From assembly GCA_002748055.1 (NCBI GenBank), contig PDRI01000033.1, positions 1 to 33,325 on the forward strand: 33,325 nt of DNA, given 5' to 3'. Source of the DNA: Bacteroidota bacterium. GTDB taxonomy: Bacteria; Bacteroidota; Bacteroidia; Bacteroidales; GCA-2748055. Below the pieces are notes generated by a model. The model searched no databases, was not told where the DNA came from, and saw nothing but the letters and a program-made list of their open reading frames with translations. This document shows, in pieces, positions 25,057 through 33,045 of the stretch (its first letter is position 1; every line of letters begins with the position of its first letter). The position numbers and the translations under genes were made by a program.

Positions 25057-26241
25057 TCAACTCAACATGACCTGGCCTCCGGTTACCGGTATGGCCTGGC
25101 CGGTTTCATATTCCTGATCGATTACATACCTGATGGCTTTCACCACATCCCCGATGCGACACCCCCGGCCGGCCGGCACCTTGGCCTCATAAGCGCGCTT
25201 AACATCCTCAACAGTCTTTGCACCGGGCACCTTACCCGAGTGGAGGTATTGTACAAACAGCCCCTTTTCCGGATCGGACCAAAGCGGACCTTCAAAATAA
25301 TTTCCCGGGCAGATCGCATTGACCTTAATGCGTTCGGGCATCAGCTCCAGGGCCAGAGAATGGGTAAGGCCCATCCCTCCAAATTTGCTGCCTGCATAGG
25401 CAAAGTTCTTCCTGCTGCCCTCTATCCCCGATTTTGAGTTAATCTGGATAATGTCGCCAAAATTGGCCGGGTCGACACTGTTCTGGGCCTTCATCACAGG
25501 GACAACGGCCCTGACACAATTGTAGTAACCCGTATAGTTGACCCGGGTAATCAGTTCGAAATCCTCCGGTCGAAGGTCTTCAATCCCCCCCGCTTTAAGT
25601 ACACCGGCATTGCTGATCATCACGTCCAGTCCGGAGAAAGCCAGCACTGCCTCAAACACTGCATCGGCTACGGAATCCGCATCGCCAACATCGGCATATA
25701 CGAACGAAGCCCGGTTCGGGCTTCCCTGGGCATTCAGCTCAGCGACAACTGCTTCACCGGCCTCGCGGTTAATATCCATGAGCAACAGATTGACACCCTC
25801 AGAATAGAGTTCACGGGCAATGCCCTCTCCATAGCCCATGGCCCCGCCCGTAATCGCAACCACCTTGTTGCAGAGGGGCGTTTGAGTCCGGGGAAGGGGC
25901 TGCGAGGCAATCAGAGCGGACCCCCTGCCTTCCAGGTCCAGTTCAGCCAGCCTCTCTTCCAGCTCCGATTGATTGACAGAAAGCCCAAGAAGGCCAAGCC
26001 CGGCGATGAAAAGGCAGTCCCCGATCTGACCGGCCTTCTCCCCGACTTGCTTCAGAATTTCCTCATCACTGCCCGAAAAAACAGGAATACCCTGCCCGAG
26101 CCGCAAGGCTATTTTCTCAGGATCCTGCTCAGTCAGGCGCTCCAGCGGCAGGAAACGACCACTTTTCAGGGCCCGGGACGAGAGCAGGATCCGAATGGCC
26201 GGAACCAGTCTGAGGATGCGCTCCTTCTCTCTAATGTTCAT
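25057..26241 (-). CDS. SDR dehydrogenase with an extra N-terminal domain (sorbitol-6-phosphate dehydrogenase-like)
   Basis: A 394-residue protein. Residues about 125-394 are a classical short-chain dehydrogenase: TGGAMGYGEG (131-140) binds NAD(P), NAG at 211-213, catalytic Ser269, Tyr282 and Lys286 (YAGSK). Its C-terminal sequence, with VNAICPGNYFEGPLWS, recalls sorbitol-6-phosphate 2-dehydrogenases (SrlD/SorD). Residues 1-120 form an additional domain I do not recognise, containing FIAGLGLLGLSVNQSELEER. The frame is open to 26484 but that part overlaps the PHP gene; the ATG at 26241 lies 10 bp after the PHP stop. Likely interconverts a hydroxyl and keto group of a sugar phosphate or polyol, paired with the SorE-like enzyme. 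Confidence 0.88.
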   Translation of the reverse strand: MNIREKERILRLVPAIRILLSSRALKSGRFLPLERLTEQDPEKIALRLGQGIPVFSGSDEEILKQVGEKAGQIGDCLFIAGLGLLGLSVNQSELEERLAELDLEGRGSALIASQPLPRTQTPLCNKVVAITGGAMGYGEGIARELYSEGVNLLLMDINREAGEAVVAELNAQGSPNRASFVYADVGDADSVADAVFEAVLAFSGLDVMISNAGVLKAGGIEDLRPEDFELITRVNYTGYYNCVRAVVPVMKAQNSVDPANFGDIIQINSKSGIEGSRKNFAYAGSKFGGMGLTHSLALELMPERIKVNAICPGNYFEGPLWSDPEKGLFVQYLHSGKVPGAKTVEDVKRAYEAKVPAGRGCRIGDVVKAIRYVIDQEYETGQAIPVTGGQVMLS

Positions 26242-26251
26242 AACACAGCTC

Positions 26252-27472
26252 TTAGCAATTACAATTATAAAAATAATGTTGGAGTACTGCGCGCCCGATA
26301 AACTCCATCTCGTCGCGATCGCGCTCAAGGCAGGAACGCCCCTCTTTTTCAAACAAATACTGGTAGGCCGCCTGCCAGGCCGCCCCCCTGAAGGAAATCT
26401 CCTGCATTTCTTTATCCAGGGCTGCGCCCCCTTTCGAGCGGACCTCAAGTGGCTCCATGGCAGAACTATTGTGCTCGGTACCAAAACTCACCACAAAACC
26501 ATGCTCATAGAAGTATGTCACATACTGCTGCAGCACTTCAGCCTGGTTTCGCCGGGGAATGCATTCCACCAGGCGAAATCCAAGATTCGACAAAGAGTCC
26601 ATCAAGCCCTCCATATTTGCCTCAAAATCGGTCATTTCAGCCCCCGTACCATCCAGTAACATGGGATAAGCCGGCTCACCCCCGGCTTTCCGAATCAGGC
26701 TCATGATCTCGGGCAGTGGAAGAAAAGCTTTCTCATCTTCAGGCACATATGCTGGCGCAGCACTTTTTAATAAGCGGGCACGAAGCTCATTCTCCAGTCC
26801 AATGCGATCACCACGCGCACAGGCAGAGGGGCGACCATCATAGAGAAGTTCAAGCAAGCTGAACAGCTCTTCCTCGCTGGCAGCTACTTCTTCTAATTTG
26901 AGCCTGACAGCCTTGGCAAGGTGACGCTCGCGAAGCAAGCCTTCTGCAAGGTCGGCCATAAGCTCATCGAAAGAAAACCTGAATTCCAGTCCTTTTCGTT
27001 CCAACCAGGCATTCAAAAGGCCGATCATAGCCCCTACCTGCTGATTGCTCTCCTCAACAATCCGGTCGAGTTTCTGCCGGCTTTCTGCCGGTAGTATCGA
27101 TGGATGGGCGAGACCCTTTCCGCTAACGTAAATACGGCCGGGATTCCCGGGATCATTGATGCGTATGCCTGCCTTCTGATCGGCTGTTGACACCCCGATC
27201 AGTTCAATGTTAAAGAGGGGGAAAACGCCCAGGTCACAACACTGCTGCTGAAATTCCTCATAGCCCGAACACACATAGAAATCATTGATTCCGAGGATGC
27301 GGACATCTGCTTCGACTGCCTTTTGGACCGCCTCCGATACCGAAGCAAAAGCACTGAAAGAATAGGGGGTATGGATGTGGTTGTTTACCTTCCGGAAAGG
27401 AAGTCGCTTATGCGGCCTGTAGGATGCCAGGAGCTCCTCCTTGTCGGGAAAATATGCAAAAATACTACTCAT
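26252..27472 (-). CDS. PHP-domain protein of unknown substrate
   Basis: A 406-residue protein of the polymerase-and-histidinol-phosphatase superfamily, metal-dependent hydrolases acting mostly on phosphate esters. Seen: HIHTPYS (His32, His34) as motif I; GINDFYV (Asp64) as motif II, where the usual TDH histidine is replaced by Phe65; NIEL (Glu90) as motif III; RERHLAKAV near 184, like the RxHxA signature of TrpH-type members; and GTEHNS (331-336) where GSDAH is usual. Thus most metal ligands remain but the site is atypical. There is no signal peptide. It sits 13 bp after the E1 gene and 10 bp before the SDR gene. It could be a phosphatase, a lactonase-like hydrolase or an isomerase; I cannot decide. 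Confidence 0.8.
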   Translation of the reverse strand: MSSIFAYFPDKEELLASYRPHKRLPFRKVNNHIHTPYSFSAFASVSEAVQKAVEADVRILGINDFYVCSGYEEFQQQCCDLGVFPLFNIELIGVSTADQKAGIRINDPGNPGRIYVSGKGLAHPSILPAESRQKLDRIVEESNQQVGAMIGLLNAWLERKGLEFRFSFDELMADLAEGLLRERHLAKAVRLKLEEVAASEEELFSLLELLYDGRPSACARGDRIGLENELRARLLKSAAPAYVPEDEKAFLPLPEIMSLIRKAGGEPAYPMLLDGTGAEMTDFEANMEGLMDSLSNLGFRLVECIPRRNQAEVLQQYVTYFYEHGFVVSFGTEHNSSAMEPLEVRSKGGAALDKEMQEISFRGAAWQAAYQYLFEKEGRSCLERDRDEMEFIGRAVLQHYFYNCNC

Positions 27473-27485
27473 GTCATAAAGCCTC

Positions 27486-29954
27486 TTATACCCCCATTCG
27501 TGCGCGGTGCAGCTGCTCGCCGATGGTGTAATTCGTTTTACATGAATGGTTCCTCAAGGGCAGTATCCTGGTATGGATGGCATCCAGGATCCACGAAGCC
27601 TGGGGGAAGAAAAAGTCCTCCAGTTCGTAAGCCGGCGTAATCCAGTTGCGGGACCCCACTACGACGGGCGGTGCATCCAGATCGTCGAAGCCCATCTCCG
27701 TAATATTCTGGGCCATATCCTTCAGGTAAGACCCCCTCTCACTGGCATCACTGACCAGCAAAATACGACCGGTTTTCTTCAGCGATTCGAGCACGGGCTC
27801 GTAATTGAAGGGAACCAGGGAACGGGCATCAATAAGCTCGGCCGAGAGCCCGTATTTCTCTTCCAGTTCCCTGGCTGCTTCCATCGCACGATAAAGCGTT
27901 GCACCAATGCTCAGAATGGTGATGTCCTTCCCCTCGCGCTTTACATCTGGTTCGCCCAGGGGAATCTCATAATAGCCCTCAGGCACCCCCTCCCGGTGAA
28001 ACTCTTCTCCGATTCCATAAAGCCGCTGACTTTCGAAGAAAACAACCGGGTCGGTTCCCTGCAGGGCAGCATTCATAAGGCCTTTGGCATCGTAAGGCGT
28101 GGCCGGAAAGACCACCTTGATCCCCGGTATATGGGCTACCAGCGACGACCAGTCCTGGGAATGCTGGGCTCCGTATTTCGAACCCACAGAAACCCTGAGT
28201 ACCACGGGCATCTTAATCAGATTCCCACTCATGGCCTGCCACTTGGGCAACTGGTTAAAGACCTCATCGCCCGAGCGGCCCAGGAAGTCGCAGTACATAA
28301 TCTCGGGAATTACGCGGCCACCACACATGCCATAACCAATGGCCGTACCCACTATGGCTCCCTCCGAGATCGGGGAATTAAAGAGGCGGTGGTAAGGCAG
28401 AGCTTCGGTGAGCCCGCGGTACACCGCAAAAGCCCCTCCCCAGTCACGGTTCTCCTCCCCATAGGCCACCAGGCTCGGATCTTTGTAAAAACGATCGACA
28501 ATGGCCTCAAAAAGCGCATCCCGGAACTGGTATTGCTTCATCGCGGAATGGGCCTTGCCATTCTTATCATAGGCATAGCGCTCTTTGTGGGCAATTTGCT
28601 TTACCCTGGGATTCTCGGCCATGGGCATCAAAACCTCGGGGCTGCCCTTTTCCATTGCATCGAAAGACTGGTTCGAATACATCATTTCGCCGATCAGGTT
28701 GGGCTGTGATACCAGGTCCATGCGGGGACTCAGCTGCTCATCAATCGAAAGCCGGAAGGCCTCCATGATGAGTTCGTCGGTTTCGGCCTTCACCTGGTCC
28801 AGATCCGATTGTGTGGCCACACCGGCTCCGATCAGCTCCTCTGCATAGGACAGAATGGAATCCACCTTTTCCCAGGCTTCAACTTCCTCTTTGGTGCGGT
28901 AGGAAGACGAATCGGAAGGAGAGTGCCCGCTAAAGCGGTAGGTAAGTACATCCAGAAAGACGGGGCCATCCTTCTCCTCCAGATGCTTCATCTTCCTGGC
29001 GTAGGCATCGATCACTGCAAGGGGATTGTAGCCATCGACCCGTTCGGCATGCATGTTTTCGCGGTTCAACGCGGCCCCCACACGGGCAGCACAGCTGTAA
29101 CCCATGGTTTCGCCACAGGTCTGACCACCCATCCCGTACTGGTTGTTCATAATATTAAAGATCAGCGGCAGGCCTCCCTTCATATCGCCTTCCCACAATT
29201 CCTTGAACTGATCCATTGTAGCAAAGCTCAGGCCCTCCCATACAGGTCCGCAGCCCAGAGAGGCATCACCTATGTTGGCCACCACGATGCCCTTTTTCCG
29301 GTTCACCTTTTTGTATAGTGCAGCCCCCACAGCGATATCGCCCGATCCGCCCACTATGGCGTTGTTGGGGTAGATTCCAAAGGGAGTGAAAAAGGCATGC
29401 ATTGAGCCTCCAAGCCCCTTGTTGAAACCGGTCTCACGGGCAAAAATCTCGGCCAGTGTACCGTAGCAGAGGAATTTCAGGGCAAGCGATTTGACATCGC
29501 CCTGGTGTCCCTTTTCCACGATTCCGAGAATGCGCCCCCCGAAAAACGCTTTCATGGTGGCATAGAGTGCATCGTCATCAAGCTTTTGAATGGACGAAAG
29601 CCCCTTGGCCAGAATCTCGCCATGTGAGCGGTGCGAACCAAAAATATAGTCGTCCTTATCGAGGTGGTAAGCCATCCCTACAGCTGCAGCTTCCTGCCCG
29701 ATCGAAAGGTGGGCCGGGCCGGGATGACTGTAGGGAATGCCTTTGTACCCGCCTGTGGTTTTAATCAGGTTGAGCATGGTCTCAAATTCACGGATGATCT
29801 GCATATCGCGGTAGATGCGCAGCAGGTCTTCCTTTGTGAACTTGCCCAGCTCCTCCTTCATGGTCTTATCGTATTCATTTATGGGAATGCTTCCCAGTTC
29901 CAGAACGGAGGATTTTCGAACCCTGGCCGGATCAATGAATTGTGTCTTTGGCAT
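27486..29954 (-). CDS. Fused E1 alpha-beta subunit of a 2-oxoacid or acetoin dehydrogenase-type complex
   Basis: TPP-dependent E1 in one chain of 822 residues: alpha part about 35-400, beta part about 468-820. The alpha part shows GSHRSHGEILAKG near 106, GLGGSMHAFF near 180, and the TPP/Mg motif from Gly229-Asp230 to Asn270-Asn271 (NIGDASLG to MNNQYGMGG). Relative to acetoin or pyruvate E1 alpha there are about 40 extra residues near 132-172 before GGSMH. The beta part has YGEENRDWGGAF, INSPISEG-type NSPISEGAIVGTAIGYG and SKYGAQHSQDW. It would decarboxylate a 2-oxoacid or cleave an alpha-ketol, passing the acyl group to the lipoyl E2 encoded just upstream. The substrate is unknown; the operon suggests a sugar-derived compound rather than pyruvate. 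Confidence 0.9.
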   Translation of the reverse strand: MPKTQFIDPARVRKSSVLELGSIPINEYDKTMKEELGKFTKEDLLRIYRDMQIIREFETMLNLIKTTGGYKGIPYSHPGPAHLSIGQEAAAVGMAYHLDKDDYIFGSHRSHGEILAKGLSSIQKLDDDALYATMKAFFGGRILGIVEKGHQGDVKSLALKFLCYGTLAEIFARETGFNKGLGGSMHAFFTPFGIYPNNAIVGGSGDIAVGAALYKKVNRKKGIVVANIGDASLGCGPVWEGLSFATMDQFKELWEGDMKGGLPLIFNIMNNQYGMGGQTCGETMGYSCAARVGAALNRENMHAERVDGYNPLAVIDAYARKMKHLEEKDGPVFLDVLTYRFSGHSPSDSSSYRTKEEVEAWEKVDSILSYAEELIGAGVATQSDLDQVKAETDELIMEAFRLSIDEQLSPRMDLVSQPNLIGEMMYSNQSFDAMEKGSPEVLMPMAENPRVKQIAHKERYAYDKNGKAHSAMKQYQFRDALFEAIVDRFYKDPSLVAYGEENRDWGGAFAVYRGLTEALPYHRLFNSPISEGAIVGTAIGYGMCGGRVIPEIMYCDFLGRSGDEVFNQLPKWQAMSGNLIKMPVVLRVSVGSKYGAQHSQDWSSLVAHIPGIKVVFPATPYDAKGLMNAALQGTDPVVFFESQRLYGIGEEFHREGVPEGYYEIPLGEPDVKREGKDITILSIGATLYRAMEAARELEEKYGLSAELIDARSLVPFNYEPVLESLKKTGRILLVSDASERGSYLKDMAQNITEMGFDDLDAPPVVVGSRNWITPAYELEDFFFPQASWILDAIHTRILPLRNHSCKTNYTIGEQLHRARMGV

Positions 29955-29987
29955 TTGAATGTGCTTTTTAGTGGTCTGTAAAAAGAA

Positions 29988-31343
29988 TTAGAGCAAGCCG
30001 GAACTAAGCGCTTCGATTTCCTGCCTGATTTCGGCCAGGAAGAGCGTGGCGGGACCGCCATCCAGGGCCCTGTGGTCGTAGGTAAGTGAAAGTCCGATAA
30101 AGGGCTGAAAAGCAAAACTGCTATCGGGCATAACTGTCGGGCGCTGAACAATGGTATTAACCCCCAGTATGGCTACCTGAGGCAGGTTAATGACCGGGGT
30201 AAACATCTCCACTCCATAGTTCCCCAGATTCGACACCGTAAAAGAAGCGGCTTCGGGGACCAGCAAATCGGGCGAAACACTGCCTTCTCTGGCAGAGGCC
30301 ACCAGCGTTTTAAGCCGGGAAGAGAGTAGCGGCAAAGAAAGGTCATCGGCATTTTGAAGTGTCGGTACCAAAAGCCCCCGCTCTGTATCTACGGCCAGTC
30401 CAAGATGGATCTTTTCGTACATTCTGACGGTATCGTCAAGGAAGTGGGCATTGGCAGCGCCATGCTTCCTTAATGCCCTGATCACAGCATAGCAGACCAT
30501 GTCGTTCAGGGTGATGTTCTGTTCGTAACCTTCCTTCATCCGCGACTTGACCTCTCTGCGCAGTTGAAGCATGGCCGAAGCATTCGCACTCAGGTGGTGG
30601 GTCAGCTGGGCCGATTGCTGCAGGGAAGCATGCATGGCCGAGGCAATGATCTTTCTCACATTCGACAGGGGAATATCTGTATAGGCAACTGTTCCTGCAC
30701 AGCCGGCCCGGGCAGCCTCCCCGGCCGTATTCACAAGCTCTGCAGCTCTGATCTTCCCAAAGGGCCTGCTGCCTGAATCAGGCACATGCAGGCCATCTTC
30801 TTCCAGTTTTTTACCGGCCAGGGGAGTCATCCGTTTCCCCTTCTCCATCTCGGCCAGCACATCCCGTTCAATAAGCCGCCCCCCGGGGCCACTGCCAATC
30901 ACATCTTCCAGACTAATACGCTTCTCCCTCGCCAGCTTCCTGGCCCTGGGCGATACGGCAGCAGAGCCGGCAGCAGGACTGTCCTGCTCCTCTGCTTGCT
31001 TTGCAGGAGCATCGGCCTGTCCTGTTTCCCCGGCAGCCCCGTCAGCAGCCTTATCAGAGGCCTGCCCTGCATCAGTTGCGGGCATGAGAGCGGAAAAATC
31101 CTCCCCCTTCTGTCCAATTGCAGCCACATTGAGCAGTACAGGGACCTCATCCCCTTCCTCAAAAAAGCGGGCCAGCAGGATCCCTTCAACCTGTGCCTCC
31201 TCCTCAAAGGAGGCCTTATCGGTTTCATAAGCAAACAAAAGGTCTCCGGGTGCTACAGGCTCACCCACAGCCTTATACCATTCGGTAAGAATACAACTTT
31301 CAACAGATTGCCCCTGTCGCGGCATAATAACAGCCTGTGCCAT
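29988..31343 (-). CDS. Dihydrolipoamide acyltransferase (E2) of the same complex
   Basis: A 451-residue E2. Lipoyl domain at residues 1-78 with the lipoylated lysine Lys43 in YETDKASFE; an Ala/Gln/Glu-rich linker (about 90-135); a peripheral subunit-binding domain VSPRARKLAREKRISLEDVI with GSGPGGRLIERDV; a second linker; and the trimeric catalytic domain from about 230 ending in LTYDHRALDGGPA, with the family HxxxDG signature. It transfers an acyl group from lipoamide to CoA. The ATG at 31343 (MAQAVIMPRQGQSVES) is chosen; an in-frame start at 31385 would lie upstream of and through the operator. First gene of the operon, 33 bp before E1. No E3 gene is nearby, so dihydrolipoamide dehydrogenase is presumably shared. 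Confidence 0.93.
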   Translation of the reverse strand: MAQAVIMPRQGQSVESCILTEWYKAVGEPVAPGDLLFAYETDKASFEEEAQVEGILLARFFEEGDEVPVLLNVAAIGQKGEDFSALMPATDAGQASDKAADGAAGETGQADAPAKQAEEQDSPAAGSAAVSPRARKLAREKRISLEDVIGSGPGGRLIERDVLAEMEKGKRMTPLAGKKLEEDGLHVPDSGSRPFGKIRAAELVNTAGEAARAGCAGTVAYTDIPLSNVRKIIASAMHASLQQSAQLTHHLSANASAMLQLRREVKSRMKEGYEQNITLNDMVCYAVIRALRKHGAANAHFLDDTVRMYEKIHLGLAVDTERGLLVPTLQNADDLSLPLLSSRLKTLVASAREGSVSPDLLVPEAASFTVSNLGNYGVEMFTPVINLPQVAILGVNTIVQRPTVMPDSSFAFQPFIGLSLTYDHRALDGGPATLFLAEIRQEIEALSSGLL

Positions 31344-31365
31344 ACTATTGGTGATTAATTTGATT

Positions 31366-31381
31366 ACTTGTATACACAAGT
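31366..31381. promoter_or_regulatory. Probable GntR/UTRA operator at the operon transcription start
   Basis: ACTTGTATACACAAGT is an inverted repeat with 6-bp arms (ACTTGT, ACAAGT) around ATAC. It contains GTnTAnAC, the core of operators bound by HutC-subfamily GntR regulators, and agrees at 12 of 16 positions with the DasR/NagR-type site ACTGGTCTAGACCAGT. It lies one base beyond the -7 box and covers the predicted start point, the expected place for a repressor. Confidence 0.8.
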
Positions 31382-31382
31382 G

Positions 31383-31413
31383 CAAATATAAACTCTTTTA
31401 CGACAACCACAAA
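31383..31413 (-). promoter_or_regulatory. Promoter of the seven-gene sugar operon
   Basis: On the minus strand TTTG (31413-31410), exactly 19 bp, then TATATTTG (31390-31383) fits the Bacteroidota housekeeping promoter consensus without a mismatch. The predicted start near 31376-31379 gives a leader of about 35 nt before the E2 ATG. Confidence 0.85.
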
Positions 31414-31441
31414 AAGTCGAGCATGACAAAAATATATTGCT

Positions 31442-31452
31442 TTGTATTACAA
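31442..31452. promoter_or_regulatory. Possible second regulator site
   Basis: TTGTATTACAA is a palindrome with 5-bp arms around one T, and resembles the core TTGTATACACAA of the operator 61 bp away. It lies between the operon promoter and the gntR promoter. Confidence 0.4.
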
Positions 31453-31463
31453 TAGCTTTAGAA

Positions 31464-31483
31464 TGAATACAAGGCCGTATTCA
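31464..31483. repeat. Inverted repeat upstream of the gntR promoter
   Basis: TGAATAC and GTATTCA form perfect 7-bp arms around AAGGCC. The repeat ends 8 bp before the gntR -33 element, so it could bind a regulator. It does not fit the GTnTAnAC pattern well. Confidence 0.4.
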
Positions 31484-31491
31484 GGTCATTT

Positions 31492-31522
31492 TTTGAATCT
31501 GAAAAAACTATACATATATTTA
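31492..31522 (+). promoter_or_regulatory. Promoter of the gntR-type gene
   Basis: TTTG (31492-31495), 19 bp, then TATATTTA (31515-31522) matches the Bacteroidota consensus except for the last base. The predicted start near 31527 leaves a leader of about 34 nt. Confidence 0.65.
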
Positions 31523-31560
31523 CAGGATATTTTGCTTGTAAGCACTAGTAGAAGGCACTA

Positions 31561-32268
31561 ATGAAAGAGATTCCGCAATACCGACAACTCTACGAAAGGC
31601 TCAGGAAGCTGATCGAAGAGGGAAGCTACCAACGCGGCGATCTCCTGCCCTCCGAAAATGAGTTATGCGCTGCTCATCACCTGACCCGCCCCACCGTCCG
31701 CAAAGCCCTCGACATGCTTGTCAACGAAGGCTTTATCAAGCGTCACCAGGGCAAGGGCAGTATCGTGCAGGGGACCCCGAAAGGCATTGGCATCCTTTCC
31801 CTTTCCGGCACCACTTCGGCCATCGGACAGGACAGGCTGAAGACGAAAATTATCGTTAAACCGGAGATCCGGATCTGGGAAGAAGCCTTCGGCTATGAAA
31901 TCGGTGAACGGGAACGAAGCCTGGGGTGCATCTACATGGAGCGTCTCCGCCTCATCGATGACGCACCGGTGTTCTACGATATTACCATGATTCCGAACCT
32001 GAACCTGCCCCGCTTCACTTCACGCTCGTTCGAAAATAAATCGCTCTTCGACATCCTGCGGCTACACTACCAAATCAGGGTAAAGGGAGGGGAACAAAGA
32101 ATTCTGGCCATTACCGCCGACGAGCGCATCCGTGAACATTTCCGGGTGGCGGCACACCATCCCATTCTGCGGCTCGACCGGAAAATGGACAGCAACCGGA
32201 GCGACTTCTCCTTTTACAGCCAGATCTATTGCAACACCAGTGACTACAGCCTGATTGGCCGATTCTAG
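31561..32268 (+). CDS. GntR-family transcriptional regulator with UTRA ligand domain
   Basis: A 235-residue HutC-subfamily regulator. The winged helix covers about residues 5-70: LRKLIEEGSYQRGDLLPSE, then LTRPTVRKALDMLVNEGF as recognition helix region, then the wing KRHQGKGSIV. The UTRA domain, from about 95 to 230, has YMERLRLIDDAPVFYDI and the C-terminal FSFYSQIYC strand and normally binds a small metabolite, often a sugar phosphate. The ATG at 31561 gives MKEIPQYRQLYERL. It is divergent from the E2 gene across 217 bp holding both promoters and a HutC-like operator, so it very likely represses the seven-gene operon until a pathway intermediate accumulates. Confidence 0.95.
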   Translation: MKEIPQYRQLYERLRKLIEEGSYQRGDLLPSENELCAAHHLTRPTVRKALDMLVNEGFIKRHQGKGSIVQGTPKGIGILSLSGTTSAIGQDRLKTKIIVKPEIRIWEEAFGYEIGERERSLGCIYMERLRLIDDAPVFYDITMIPNLNLPRFTSRSFENKSLFDILRLHYQIRVKGGEQRILAITADERIREHFRVAAHHPILRLDRKMDSNRSDFSFYSQIYCNTSDYSLIGRF

Positions 32269-32394
32269 CCAACCGGCTGCTACAGCAATGGCAAAGACCA
32301 GGCCTCAGAAGCCTTAGTCCCTTCCTTGTTCACAATTGGAACAGTATTTGCTTTACAATAGCTATCACATTCTCATCTGTTAAACCCAGGAAGC

Positions 32395-33039
32395 ATGAAA
32401 AAGCTATACCCACTACTCGCACTTGCCGCCCTGCTTTGGGCCCCGCAACTTCGGGCACAAAAATCGATATACGACTTCGGCTTTGAGAATCAATTCAAGC
32501 TGCCACCCATGAAGTTCTACATCCTGAAAGATGTCGTCTCGGAAAGCTACCAGACCCAAAGTGAGTCCTTGCATACCGAAATCACAGCCGAAGGAGAACC
32601 CCCCATCACCCAGTCTTCAAGCGCCTATATTTCCAATCCCCTTGCCATTGATGCTGTTCGCATGCTGGAGCACTACGCCATGGACCATCTCCTGGAAAAG
32701 GGTAAAGCTGAAGGAAGTGCCGAACTAAGTGTAATATACTTCAATCGCTACGATCACCAAAACCTGGGAACCGTGGTGGGCTACCTGACTTTCGGCATAA
32801 GCGCCATACTGGGTGTCCCCATTTCCACCGTGGTTATCGATGTGGAACTGCAGGCCGAATTCTTCGATAAAGACGGCCACTCCACAGCCACCTACCGGGC
32901 TACAGCTCAGGCCAAAAAACGGGAGACCCTCTTCAACAGTCCATCGGATCGCCTGATCCACCAAAAGGCCATCAGGGAGGCCCTGGTCCATCTGAATCAA
33001 GAAATCATGGCAGACAGCAGCCTCTGGAAGGCCAACTAA
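32395..33039 (+). CDS. Exported protein of unknown function
   Basis: A 214-residue protein I do not recognise. It starts with a clear signal peptide (KKLYPLLALAALLWAPQLRA, cleavage near residue 21, then Q). The mature part has a mix of predicted strands and one helix, a hydrophobic glycine-rich stretch VVGYLTFGISAILGVPIST near 122-140 that is borderline for a membrane segment, and a polar C-terminus. There is no lipobox cysteine. The CCCAGGA sequence 5 bp before ATG 32395 may act as ribosome binding site. It follows the GntR gene by 126 bp, a gap with no obvious terminator, and its stop is 6 bp from the convergent GH2 gene stop. Confidence 0.8.
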   Translation: MKKLYPLLALAALLWAPQLRAQKSIYDFGFENQFKLPPMKFYILKDVVSESYQTQSESLHTEITAEGEPPITQSSSAYISNPLAIDAVRMLEHYAMDHLLEKGKAEGSAELSVIYFNRYDHQNLGTVVGYLTFGISAILGVPISTVVIDVELQAEFFDKDGHSTATYRATAQAKKRETLFNSPSDRLIHQKAIREALVHLNQEIMADSSLWKAN

Positions 33040-33045
33040 ACCCGG

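Noticed and set aside
26242..26484. N-terminal extension of the SDR gene to 26484
   Set aside because: It would overlap the PHP gene by over 230 bp and its translation is low-quality; ATG 26241 fits operon spacing.
27546..28709. 387-residue open frame antisense to the E1 gene
   Set aside because: The minus strand carries complete E1 alpha and beta motifs.
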